DNA from: Methylibium sp035762065
GTDB lineage: Bacteria > Pseudomonadota > Gammaproteobacteria > Burkholderiales > Burkholderiaceae_C
DNA: 64,000 bases
NCBI RefSeq assembly: GCF_035762065.1
Contig: NZ_DASTPW010000015.1
Span: forward strand, 1-64,000
Direction of reading: 5' to 3'
Below the pieces are notes generated by a model that saw only the letters and a program-made list of their open reading frames with translations, did not search any database and was not told where the DNA came from. This document shows positions 57,379-64,000 of this stretch, one piece after another; position 1 is the stretch's first letter; every line of letters starts with the position of its first letter. The position numbers and the translations under genes were made by a program.

Positions 57379-58655
57379 GCCGGCGCTCCGGGCGGGTCGC
57401 GTCGCAATGTAGCGGCGGGGCGCTCGAAGTGGCGGCGGGTCTCGAAGACGTTTGGCGCGAAGCGTGCACCCCTGCTGTCGCGCAGGCGGCGCTTGAGCGC
57501 GAGGTCGAACAGCAGCGGGCTGCGTTCGCGCAGTCGTTCGAGCGGCTGCACGTCGGCGTCGTCGAGCAAGTCGGCCGCGGCCAGCCGCGCCGGCGAGACC
57601 AGCAGCTTCACGCCGGGCAGCGGGTGATCGGAGCCGTGCAGCAGGCGCGCATGCCAATCGTCGCGGCGCACCAGCGTGCGCAGGACGCGCGCCGGGCGGT
57701 TGATCTGCGCGACCGCGGACACGTCGGCCAGCAGCCGATCGCGCCACGCCGGCTCGTCCATCAGCCGCGCGAAGAGATCGAAGGCGGCGACCTTCGGCGC
57801 GCCGGGCCGGTCGGTGTCGAGCGCCGAGCCGAGCGAGGCCGCATGCGCGACGACGACGCGCACGCCCTGCTCCAGCGGCACGCGCATCAGCAGCGGGTTG
57901 CCGAAGGCTTCGCGGTGCGCGCCGGGCACGGCCTTCTCTTCGCCGCAGTGGACGATCAACGGCAGGCCGAGCTTCGCGAGCCGGTCGTAGAACGGCCGGC
58001 AGCGCGCGTCGCGCGGATCGATGTTCATCGCGCTCGGCAGCCACTTCACGGCCAGCGCGCCGGTGCTTGCCGCGGCGTCGAGGCGTTCGACCGCGTCGTC
58101 GCGATACGGGTGGATCGAGGCGACCCACGCGAAGCGCTGCGGGTGCGCTGCGGCCACGCGTGCGGCGTACTCGTTCGGCACGTGGAAGGTCGTCCACTCG
58201 TCGCGCGGCCGGCCGGCGTCGTCGAGCGCTTCTTCGAACGCGAACAGCAGCCAGCGCGCGCCGGCCGGGAAGTCGGCGGCCAGGTGCAGCAGGCGCGCGA
58301 CGTAGGCCTCGTCGATCGACGGCGCATCGGCCGCGACGCCGGCGGCATCGAGGATCACGCGGCGGCGCAGCCAGTCCTGCGGGTGCCACCACTGCTGCAT
58401 CGCGGGGTGGACGCGGCAGCCCGAGCCGGCATCGCCGGTGCCGAGCAGGTGGGCGTGCGCGTCCCACAGCGCACCGGCCTCGATGCCGTCGAACGCGGCG
58501 TGCACGAGGTCGCGCAGCGACGACGACGCCAGGCCCTGCGGCGCCTGCTCGATGCCCTCCCCGTTCGCCGCGGCGAGCCCGGTGAACAGCCCCATCGCCA
58601 TGCCGACGCCGCAGCACAGCAGATGGCGGCGCGACATCAAGGTCGTCTCGTTCAT
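57375..58655 (-). CDS. Secreted (Tat-type signal) amidohydrolase
   Basis: A 426-residue amidohydrolase-superfamily protein (TIM-barrel). The N-terminus MNETTLMSRRHLLCCGVGMAMGL has a twin-arginine-like SRRHLL motif and a hydrophobic core, so export as a folded metalloprotein is likely. Metal-site candidates are WDAHAHLLG, VHCGEE, VVVAHAASLGS and HGSDHPLPG. The substrate is unknown. GGAGG lies 7 bases before the ATG. It overlaps both neighbours by ATGA, placing it in a coupled operon with DUF2145 and the MFS-acyltransferase. Confidence 0.75.
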   Translation of the reverse strand: MNETTLMSRRHLLCCGVGMAMGLFTGLAAANGEGIEQAPQGLASSSLRDLVHAAFDGIEAGALWDAHAHLLGTGDAGSGCRVHPAMQQWWHPQDWLRRRVILDAAGVAADAPSIDEAYVARLLHLAADFPAGARWLLFAFEEALDDAGRPRDEWTTFHVPNEYAARVAAAHPQRFAWVASIHPYRDDAVERLDAAASTGALAVKWLPSAMNIDPRDARCRPFYDRLAKLGLPLIVHCGEEKAVPGAHREAFGNPLLMRVPLEQGVRVVVAHAASLGSALDTDRPGAPKVAAFDLFARLMDEPAWRDRLLADVSAVAQINRPARVLRTLVRRDDWHARLLHGSDHPLPGVKLLVSPARLAAADLLDDADVQPLERLRERSPLLFDLALKRRLRDSRGARFAPNVFETRRHFERPAATLRRDPPGAPA

Positions 58656-59431
58656 CGCAGCACCTCCACGCGAGCGGCGAGCCCGCTGCGTTCGAGCCAT
58701 GCGAACACCGAGTCGGCGGTCACCGTCTCGATGCGATCGCTGTAGCGCTTGGCCGCGGGATGATCGTCGAAGGCGACGTTGGCGGCGCTCACGCGCGCGC
58801 CGAGCCGCGTCAGCGCGTCGATGCGCAGCACGCCCGGCTCGTAGCCCTTGAACTGCAGCCATGCCTGCGCGCGTTCGCGACTCGATGCGCCCGGCTCCTG
58901 GCTCAGCGCAAGTTCCTCGATCGCCCACTGGTTGCTCTGCTGATACCGCTGCGCCCAGGGGTAGGCGACCATGCTGTAGGCCGGCGTGTCGAGTTGCGCG
59001 AGCCGTGCGTTGTCGCGAAGGATCGGCAGGAGCCTGGTCTGCACCTCGGGCGCGAGCACCGCGATGCCGGCCTCGTAGCGATGCAGGTCGTCGAGGAAGA
59101 ACTCGCCGAGGCCCTGCCGGTACAGCGAGCCGCGGGCGCTGCCGCACTGGTTGAGCTTGTGGGCGACGCGCCACCTGTCGCCGTCCTTGTAGGCGAAGCC
59201 GAGATGCGACCATCGCAGGCCCCAGCGGCCCAGGTCCTGGCCGTTGCGGGCGATCACGACGACCTGCGCGCCGCTCGCGTCGAGCCGCTGCGCGGTGCGC
59301 TCGGCGAGCGTCATCGCGCGCTGCACGCTCACCGCGGTCGGCGGCTTCGCCTCGCAGGAGCGGCCGGCGTGGGCCGGGCCGATCAGCGCGGCCGCGAGCG
59401 CGGCGGCGACGAACATGTGCCGCGCGCTCAT
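58652..59431 (-). CDS. DUF2145 secreted protein
   Basis: A 259-residue protein with a signal peptide (cleavage near GPAHA). The mature part matches my memory of DUF2145, with blocks HLGFAYKDGDRWRVAHKLNQCGS, YSMVAYPWAQRYQQSNQWAIEELA and the closing ETVTADSVFAWLERSG. The pattern of a conserved His and an NQC motif suggests an NlpC/P60-like peptidase fold, but this is an inference. Its ATG overlaps the previous gene's stop (TGATG) and its stop overlaps the next start (ATGA), so it is translationally coupled on both sides. Confidence 0.78.
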   Translation of the reverse strand: MSARHMFVAAALAAALIGPAHAGRSCEAKPPTAVSVQRAMTLAERTAQRLDASGAQVVVIARNGQDLGRWGLRWSHLGFAYKDGDRWRVAHKLNQCGSARGSLYRQGLGEFFLDDLHRYEAGIAVLAPEVQTRLLPILRDNARLAQLDTPAYSMVAYPWAQRYQQSNQWAIEELALSQEPGASSRERAQAWLQFKGYEPGVLRIDALTRLGARVSAANVAFDDHPAAKRYSDRIETVTADSVFAWLERSGLAARVEVLR

Positions 59432-59850
59432 CACCACGTCACCCGCTCGTTGTGCAGCAGCGCCTTGCCGATCTCGTTCGGGATGTAGGCGATCGCCTGG
59501 CCCGCGGCCGACAGGACCCAGCCCGCGCTGAACGCGGTGACGACGACCGCCGTGCCCGCGATCACCGACACGCCGCCCACCGCGGCGGCGCTCAGCGTGA
59601 CGCTGGCCCGCGCGCCGTCGGAGGCGCGCTCCAGCACCCACACCGTGCCGGCGGTCGAGGCATCGACCGCGACCACCGTCAGCACGGCACCGGCCGAAAG
59701 GATCACCTCCGGCGCGGCCACCGACACCGCCACCGGCAGCATCGACAGCGCACTCGCCTCCGACGCGCCGGTCGGATGCGCGTGGCTGGTGGTCATCACG
59801 CCCATCGCCAACGCGGCAGCGAGCAGGGTCTTCGTGATCGAACGCTTCAT
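59431..59850 (-). CDS. Small secreted/membrane protein preceding DUF2145, unknown function
   Basis: A 139-residue protein. A signal peptide (MKRSITKTLLAAALAMGVMTTSHAH) is followed by a Ser/Ala/Val-rich part with two hydrophobic stretches (about 55-72 and 92-122). The end AIAYIPNEIGKALLHNERVTW looks conserved. Similar proteins accompany DUF2145 genes. It is the first gene of the coupled run of four (59850 to 55405). Its start at 59850 follows a GGAGCA-like site. I cannot assign a function. Confidence 0.65.
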   Translation of the reverse strand: MKRSITKTLLAAALAMGVMTTSHAHPTGASEASALSMLPVAVSVAAPEVILSAGAVLTVVAVDASTAGTVWVLERASDGARASVTLSAAAVGGVSVIAGTAVVVTAFSAGWVLSAAGQAIAYIPNEIGKALLHNERVTW

Positions 59851-59876
59851 GGTTGTGCTCCTGTCGAGTCGCGACA

Positions 59877-60338
59877 TCACTCGACCTGCTGCGCGGCGCG
59901 CATCGACACGCCTTCACGTCGTGCCTCGGCCAGCGCCGCTTCGTGCGCATCGCGCAGCGTCTTCGCCAGCGTGAAGACGGTCGAGATCAGGAACAGCCAG
60001 CTCACGCCGAGGTAGGCCTTGTAGGTCGGGTTCACCTCCATGCGCCACAGGCCCCAGGCGGTGAGGCTCATCGCGAGCGCGAAGCCACCCCAGACGACGA
60101 GGCCCCACATCGGCGTGTCGGTGCGCCGGGCTTCGTTGTCGCGCACGTACTTCGACAGCGCGAATGCGGTGCTCAGGCAGAACACGTAGCCCATCACCAT
60201 GAAGGCGCGGTCGAGGTCCTGCCCCGGCAGCCAGGCCAGTCCGGTCGCGCACAGCGTGGCGGCGAGACCGAAGGAGGTCCACACCTGCGCCTTCCAGGCC
60301 TTGGTGTCATGACGGATCGGGGCGGCGGCGGCTTGCAT
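59877..60338 (-). CDS. YiaA/YiaB-family inner membrane protein
   Basis: A 153-residue protein with four hydrophobic helices arranged as two similar halves (WTSFGLAATLCATGLAWLPG and MSLTAWGLWRMEVNPTYKAYLGVSWLFLIS), the pattern of the YiaAB domain. The function is unknown; relatives in E. coli are called YiaA and YiaB. A charged C-terminal tail follows. GAGAGGA lies 5 bases before the ATG at 60338. It lies 26 bases upstream of the DUF2145-operon start and may lead it. Confidence 0.82.
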   Translation of the reverse strand: MQAAAAPIRHDTKAWKAQVWTSFGLAATLCATGLAWLPGQDLDRAFMVMGYVFCLSTAFALSKYVRDNEARRTDTPMWGLVVWGGFALAMSLTAWGLWRMEVNPTYKAYLGVSWLFLISTVFTLAKTLRDAHEAALAEARREGVSMRAAQQVE

Positions 60339-60463
60339 GAAGTCCTCTCGAAAGCTGTTGAAGAGGCTCCACTGTTCCGGCCGCACCGCGGTTCGCCCAT
60401 CGCCATGAGGAGCGTGGCACCGCGTGCGCCGCTCGGTAGCGCGTGGCGATACTCGCGGCCGAG

Positions 60464-61195
60464 ATGAGCAGCAGCCTCGACCTGATCACCGCGCTGAAGG
60501 CCGAGCTGAAGGCCGCGCAGCTGACCTACGCCGACCTCGCCGATGCGCTCGGCATGAGCGAGTCGAGCATCAAGCGCATGTTCGCCAAGGCCGACATGCC
60601 GCTGTCGCGCATCGACGACGTGCTGCGCGTGCTGAAGCTCGACTTCGCCGACCTCGCCCGCCGCATCGCCGAGGCGCAGCCGCTGCGCGAGGAACTGACG
60701 CTCGAACAGGAGCGCGCGGTGGTCGCCGACCGCAAGCTGCTGCTGATGGCGATCTGCGTGCTGAGCCTGTGGAGCGTCGAGCAGATCGTCGCGACCTACC
60801 GGATCGAGCCGGCCGAGTGCGAGGCCTACCTGAAGGTGCTCGACCGCCTCGGCATCGTCGAGCAGCGCGACGCGACGCGCTACCGGCTCAAGCTCGCGAA
60901 GACCTTCCGCTGGCGCCCCGACGGCCCGGTGATGGGCTTCTTCCGCGCGCAGGTGGTGGACGACTACTTCGCCGGCGGCTTCGACGGCGCGAACGAGACG
61001 CTGATGCTGGTGCACGGCCAGGTCGCGCCGGCCGCCGCGCGCGGCTTCGTCGAGCGGCTGCAGCGCATCGGGCAGGACCTGGCCCAGCAGCACCTCGCCG
61101 ACCAACGCCTCGACGCCGGCGAGCGCCAGCCGGTGACGCTGCTCGTCGGCCTGCGCGCGTGGTGGTTCGCGGCGCTGCTCGAGCTGCGGCGCTGA
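60464..61195 (+). CDS. XRE-type helix-turn-helix regulator with unknown C-terminal domain
   Basis: A 243-residue protein. Residues 10-60 form a Cro/C1-type helix-turn-helix (AQLTYADLADALGMSESSIKRMFAKADMPLSRIDDVLRVLKL). Residues 80-243 hold a second region that may be a winged-helix (WSVEQIVATYRIEPAECEAYLKVLDRLGIVEQR) and an unknown tail. It is divergent from the yiaA-like gene, with a 125-base gap, so it may regulate that operon. ATG 60464 is preferred; 60443 is possible. Confidence 0.8.
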   Translation: MSSSLDLITALKAELKAAQLTYADLADALGMSESSIKRMFAKADMPLSRIDDVLRVLKLDFADLARRIAEAQPLREELTLEQERAVVADRKLLLMAICVLSLWSVEQIVATYRIEPAECEAYLKVLDRLGIVEQRDATRYRLKLAKTFRWRPDGPVMGFFRAQVVDDYFAGGFDGANETLMLVHGQVAPAAARGFVERLQRIGQDLAQQHLADQRLDAGERQPVTLLVGLRAWWFAALLELRR

Positions 61196-61201
61196 AGCGC
61201 C

Positions 61202-61603
61202 TCAGGCCAGCGCCGCGCCGGCCAGCCGCAGCGAGATCGTCACCACCGGCCACCGCGCCAGCTCGGCGATCCCCTCGAACAACACGAAGGTCGCGCAGGC
61301 CGCGACGGCACCGGCACCGATGCGCGCGGCGCGGCCCGGCGCGGGCAGCGGCCGCGCGCGCGCCGGCCTGCGGCGGCGCAGGCTGACGACCGCCGGCCGC
61401 AGCGCCTCGACGAGCGTGCGGCCCGGCCGCTCGATCGTGAAGCGCTGGCCGGCTTCGAGCACGATGTCGCGCTGGTCGCCGTGCTGCGTGACCCAGAGGC
61501 GGCCGTCGTGGCATTCGAGGACGGCGCCTTCGGCTTCGTCGGCGTGCAGCAGCGCATGCGACGCCGGATCGAGGCGGGCGCGGGTGATGTCGGCACGGCT
61601 CAT
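61202..61603 (-). CDS. DUF2917 protein
   Basis: A 133-residue protein with a cupin-like DUF2917 core in residues 10-60 (HALLHADEAEGAVLECHDGRLWVTQHGDQRDIVLEAGQRFTI), a basic linker and a C-terminal hydrophobic segment. The function is unknown. The start at 61603 has GGAGG 5 bases upstream and overlaps the stop of the 34-codon ORF (ATGA at 61600-61603). It converges on the HTH gene with 6 bases between. Confidence 0.75.
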   Translation of the reverse strand: MSRADITRARLDPASHALLHADEAEGAVLECHDGRLWVTQHGDQRDIVLEAGQRFTIERPGRTLVEALRPAVVSLRRRRPARARPLPAPGRAARIGAGAVAACATFVLFEGIAELARWPVVTISLRLAGAALA

Positions 61604-61704
61604 CGCAGCCTCCACGAGACGGTGCGAAGCGGCCGCGGCCAGGCGTTGCGGCGCCCCGCGCGCGAGCGCAGCCGTCGCACCAGGCGGGTGAACAGGTCGG
61701 TCAT
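61600..61704 (-). CDS. 34-residue basic small protein (candidate)
   Basis: A short frame running MTDLFTRLVRRLRSR then through Trp-rich basic sequence to WRLR-stop. AAGGAG lies 7 bases before its ATG, inside the end of the methyltransferase gene; it starts 1 base after that gene's TGA and its own stop overlaps the DUF2917 start (ATGA). It has about ten arginines and three tryptophans, so it could bind membrane or nucleic acid. It vaguely recalls short DUF1127-like proteins found beside DUF2917 genes. Alternatively, it may only serve translational coupling. Confidence 0.5.
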   Translation of the reverse strand: MTDLFTRLVRRLRSRAGRRNAWPRPLRTVSWRLR

Positions 61705-61705
61705 C

Positions 61706-62530
61706 TCAGATCTCCTTCTTCGCCGCCGAGACGACGACGATCTCGCCCGGCACGCGAAAGCGCGCGCCGAGCCGCCAGGGCTCGATCGAGCCGAGGTAGC
61801 GCTCGCAGGCGCGCTCGCGCGCCTGCGGCGAAAAGCGCGACCAGGCCAGCGCCACCGGGCCGCCGCTGAAGGCGGCGTCGCAGGCCTCGGCGCCGCTGGC
61901 GTAGTCGAGCGTGATGTCGATGCGCTCGAGCCGCACGCTCGCGAAGCCGGCGTCGGTGCAGGCGCGCGCGAGGGCGTCGCGCGCGCCGAGCCGGAAGAAC
62001 AGCGGGCAGACGTCGCTCACCACCTCCGCATCGACGATCCCGAACACCGACGCCCAGGCGCAGCGCGAGCGCTCGCCCCACACCGCCGCGACGAAGCGGC
62101 CGCCGGGGCGCAGCACGCGGTGCGCCTCGCGCAGCGCGCGTTCCGGCTCGGGCATGTACATCAGGCCGAGCGAGCACAGCACCGCGTCGAAGCCGGCGTC
62201 GGCCAGCGTCAGCGCTTCGCCGTCCATGCGCGCGGCGTCGAAGCCAGCGAGGCCCAGCGCCCGCGCGCGGTCGCGCGCCGCATCGACCATGCGCTCGGCG
62301 AGATCGGTGGCGAGCACCCACCCGCCCGCGCCGACCGCATGCGCGGCCGCCAGGCTCAGCTGGCCGCTGCCGCAGGCCACGTCGAGCACCCGCTCGCCGG
62401 GCGCGAGCGCGGCCGCCGCGAGCACCGCGCGATGCGCCGGCGCGAGCTGCCCGCCCCACAGCCGCTGGTAGCCGCCGGAGGCGAGGTCCCAGCCGTGGCG
62501 TTGCACGCGGCGTTGCAGGCGGGCGTCCAT
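61706..62530 (-). CDS. Class I SAM-dependent methyltransferase
   Basis: A 274-residue methyltransferase (Methyltransf_11/UbiE-like). Motif I is VLDVACGSGQLSLAAA (about residues 48-63), motif II ATDLAERMVDAARDRA, motif post-I FDAVLCSLGLMYMPEPERALREAHRVLRPGG. The substrate is unknown. The start at 62530 has no clear ribosome site. It is followed 1 base later by the 34-codon ORF and then DUF2917, forming a small operon. A second, different methyltransferase is encoded at 62871. Confidence 0.85.
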   Translation of the reverse strand: MDARLQRRVQRHGWDLASGGYQRLWGGQLAPAHRAVLAAAALAPGERVLDVACGSGQLSLAAAHAVGAGGWVLATDLAERMVDAARDRARALGLAGFDAARMDGEALTLADAGFDAVLCSLGLMYMPEPERALREAHRVLRPGGRFVAAVWGERSRCAWASVFGIVDAEVVSDVCPLFFRLGARDALARACTDAGFASVRLERIDITLDYASGAEACDAAFSGGPVALAWSRFSPQARERACERYLGSIEPWRLGARFRVPGEIVVVSAAKKEI

Positions 62531-62565
62531 GTCGATGCCGAGTGGCGGCGATCCGCGGCCGGCCG

Positions 62566-62796
62566 TCAGGGCCGCCGCGCGAACTGCGCCGGGCTGCAGC
62601 CGCCGCGGCCTTCGGGCGTGCCCAGGCCGAGCTCGCGCGCGGGGTTCAGCTCGCGCGGGTCGTCGGTGCAGGCCGCTGCCCACAACGCGCGCTCGGCGCC
62701 CGGCTCGGCGGGCATCGGCCCGTGGGCCATCAGCGCCTGGCAGCCGGCGAGCAGGACGCTGGCGGCAACGGTGAGGAAAAAACCTTGGCTGTCCAT
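62566..62796 (-). CDS. Small lipoprotein
   Basis: A 76-residue protein. The signal peptide ends in a lipobox LLAGC (residues 15-19), so the mature protein should be lipid-anchored at Cys19. Two further cysteines in the mature part (AACTDDP, GGCSP) may form a disulphide. The function is unknown. GAGGAG 7 bases before the ATG supports translation. It lies between two methyltransferase genes in the same direction. Confidence 0.7.
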   Translation of the reverse strand: MDSQGFFLTVAASVLLAGCQALMAHGPMPAEPGAERALWAAACTDDPRELNPARELGLGTPEGRGGCSPAQFARRP

Positions 62797-62870
62797 CGTG
62801 GACTCCTCGCGAAGAGAAGTGGCCGGGTCACGGCCGTGGGGTTGACGGGTGGATCGGCGAAGCCGCGCGC

Positions 62871-63689
62871 TCAGCGCCGCGTGACGACCGCCTCGAGGTA
62901 ATCGCCGGGCACGACGAGCGCGCGCGCGCCGCCGCGGTTCATGCCGTCGAGGAGCTCGACCAGATCGGCCTGCAGCGCCTGCGCCTTGTCGGCCGACAGG
63001 CTGGCGAAGGCCTTCAGCACCGGCCCGTACCAGGTCTTGAAGACATCGACGAAATGCGCCGCCGAGCGGTAGCGGAAGTTGAACTGCCGCGTCGTCACGT
63101 CGATGCGGGCCGCGCGCTCACCGAACAGCTGCTGCAGATGCGCCTCGGCGCCCCACAGCGACGGCGGCTGCAGCCCGGCCGGCGGCGGCACGTGGCGCCC
63201 CAGCACCTTGAACATGCGACCGACGACGCTGTCGGGCGTCCAGTTCGCCAGGCCGATGCGCCCGCCGGGGCGGCACACGCGCGCCAGCTCGGCGGCCGTG
63301 GTCGCGTGGTCGGGCGCGAACATCACGCCGAAGGTCGAGAGCACGACGTCGAAGCTCGCGTCGACGAAGGGCAGCGCCTGCGCGTCGGCGACCTGGAACT
63401 TCACGTCGAGCTGCTCGGCGCGGGCCCGCTCGGCGCCGCGTTCGAGCAGCGCGGGAACGTAGTCGGTGGAGGTCACCTGCGCGCCGCGGCGCGCGGCGGC
63501 GAGCGTCGCGTTGCCGTTGCCGGCGGCGACGTCGAGCACGCGCTCGTCCCAGCGCACGTCGCAGGCCTCGGCGAGCTGCTCGCCGACGATCTGCAGCGTG
63601 GTGCCGATCACCGCGTAGTTGCCGCTGGCCCAGGCGGCCTGCTGGCGGGTCTTGATGGCGTCGAAATCGATGGTGGCGGGGGTGTTCAT
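62871..63689 (-). CDS. Class I SAM-dependent methyltransferase
   Basis: A 272-residue methyltransferase. Motif I is VLDVAAGNGNATLAAARRG (about residues 51-69), followed by TSTDYVPALLERG and DVVLSTFGVMFAPDHATTAAELARVCRPGG. A C-terminal part (FNFRYRSAAHFVDVFKTWYGPVLKAF) is typical of a common methyltransferase group of unknown substrate. AAGGAG precedes the ATG. It starts 31 bases after the DUF4242 gene and is probably cotranscribed with it. Confidence 0.85.
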   Translation of the reverse strand: MNTPATIDFDAIKTRQQAAWASGNYAVIGTTLQIVGEQLAEACDVRWDERVLDVAAGNGNATLAAARRGAQVTSTDYVPALLERGAERARAEQLDVKFQVADAQALPFVDASFDVVLSTFGVMFAPDHATTAAELARVCRPGGRIGLANWTPDSVVGRMFKVLGRHVPPPAGLQPPSLWGAEAHLQQLFGERAARIDVTTRQFNFRYRSAAHFVDVFKTWYGPVLKAFASLSADKAQALQADLVELLDGMNRGGARALVVPGDYLEAVVTRR

Positions 63690-63720
63690 CGCGGGTCTCC
63701 TTGGGGTCGGTGATGGGGCT

Positions 63721-63993
63721 TCAGTCGGCGGTGACGGCGTCGATGACCGCGCCGACGCGCGCGACGCTGGTCACCGGGAAGTCGCCGCGCCGGGCGTGTT
63801 CGTGGATCAGCGCCTCGTCGTCGGCGAGGTAGATGCAATAGAGCTTGTCGGTCGTGACGTAGCTGTGCTGCCACTGGATGCGCGTGCCGAGCTCGTCGAG
63901 CACGCGCTTGGATTTCATGGCGATCGCCTTCAGGTCGCGCGGCGTCAACTTGCCGGCCTCGGGGATCTCGCGTTCGATGACGTACTTGGGCAT
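63721..63993 (-). CDS. DUF4242 (nickel-binding ferredoxin-like) protein
   Basis: A 90-residue protein of the DUF4242 family, recognised by MPKYVIEREIPEAGKLT, WQHSYVTTDKLYCIYLADDEALIHEHARRGDFP. Related small proteins (for example SCO4226 of Streptomyces) have a ferredoxin-like fold and bind nickel through histidines; the His in HEHARRG and WQHSYV are candidates. The role is unknown. It is the first visible gene of the minus-strand run that includes both methyltransferases. Confidence 0.82.
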   Translation of the reverse strand: MPKYVIEREIPEAGKLTPRDLKAIAMKSKRVLDELGTRIQWQHSYVTTDKLYCIYLADDEALIHEHARRGDFPVTSVARVGAVIDAVTAD

Positions 63994-64000
63994 GGAGGTC

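Overview
The window is very GC-rich, densely packed bacterial DNA. Gene content and order point to the betaproteobacterial order Burkholderiales, probably the Leptothrix/Rubrivivax/Methylibium/Rhizobacter group. The main clues are a complete GlpSTPQUV-type glycerol ABC locus, the oxyR-recG-queA run, many ATGA/TGATG overlaps, and a family of intergenic hairpin repeats. I saw no rRNA, tRNA, prophage, CRISPR array or intact insertion sequence. Functional names come from reading the translated sequences and from family knowledge; no database search was run.

Layout. 1-123: tail of a DUF3140-like gene. 209-10809: glycerol regulon. The minus-strand operon glpD-glpS-glpT-glpP-glpQ-glpU-glpV is divergent from glpR and glpK; a pair of inverted palindromic repeats lies between glpQ and glpU. 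11011-15351: a secreted beta-propeller protein, then a 1010-residue protein that resembles AWR/RipA-type type III effectors and has a perfect TTCGC-N15-TTCGC (PIP-type) box upstream. 15405-18936: DHFR-like reductase, EamA transporter, glutathione S-transferase and aromatic aminotransferase. 19242-21027: a pair of unknown genes. 21114-24574: glutathione peroxidase, an atypical response regulator and an OPT transporter, followed by a decayed DUF4143 ATPase gene. 25009-31135: proline and glutamate metabolism (putA, proC, glutamate dehydrogenase). 31151-34863: a triplicated 31-bp repeat, a hydrolase-LuxR fusion divergent from a ferritin-like protein, and an amidase.

34873-41434: a membrane protein, ubiA, a two-gene DNA-repair operon (radical SAM plus UdgX-type glycosylase) behind a LexA box, a ClsC-like phospholipase D, and dps. 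41531-44817: katG and oxyR. 44952-48143: recG divergent from queA. 48121-54106: a K+ channel and an iron-uptake block (tonB-exbB-exbD-receptor-PiuC dioxygenase) with a Fur-like box. 54204: tgt, separated from queA by that block. 55405-60338: a four-gene overlapping operon (139-aa secreted protein, DUF2145, Tat-type amidohydrolase, MFS-acyltransferase fusion) preceded by a YiaA-like gene. 60464-63993: an HTH regulator, DUF2917, a 34-residue small ORF, two methyltransferases, a lipoprotein and a DUF4242 protein.

How it fits together: the glp genes form one complete import and catabolism pathway ending at dihydroxyacetone phosphate. putA, proC and glutamate dehydrogenase link proline and glutamate to 2-oxoglutarate. 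oxyR, katG, dps and glutathione peroxidase form the peroxide defence. TonB, ExbB, ExbD, the receptor and PiuC form a ferric-siderophore system. The best leads for new biology are the effector-like gene with its PIP box, the SOS-box radical SAM/UdgX operon, the multi-hairpin dispersed repeats, the unknown pair at 19242-21027, and the 34-residue ORF at 61600-61704.
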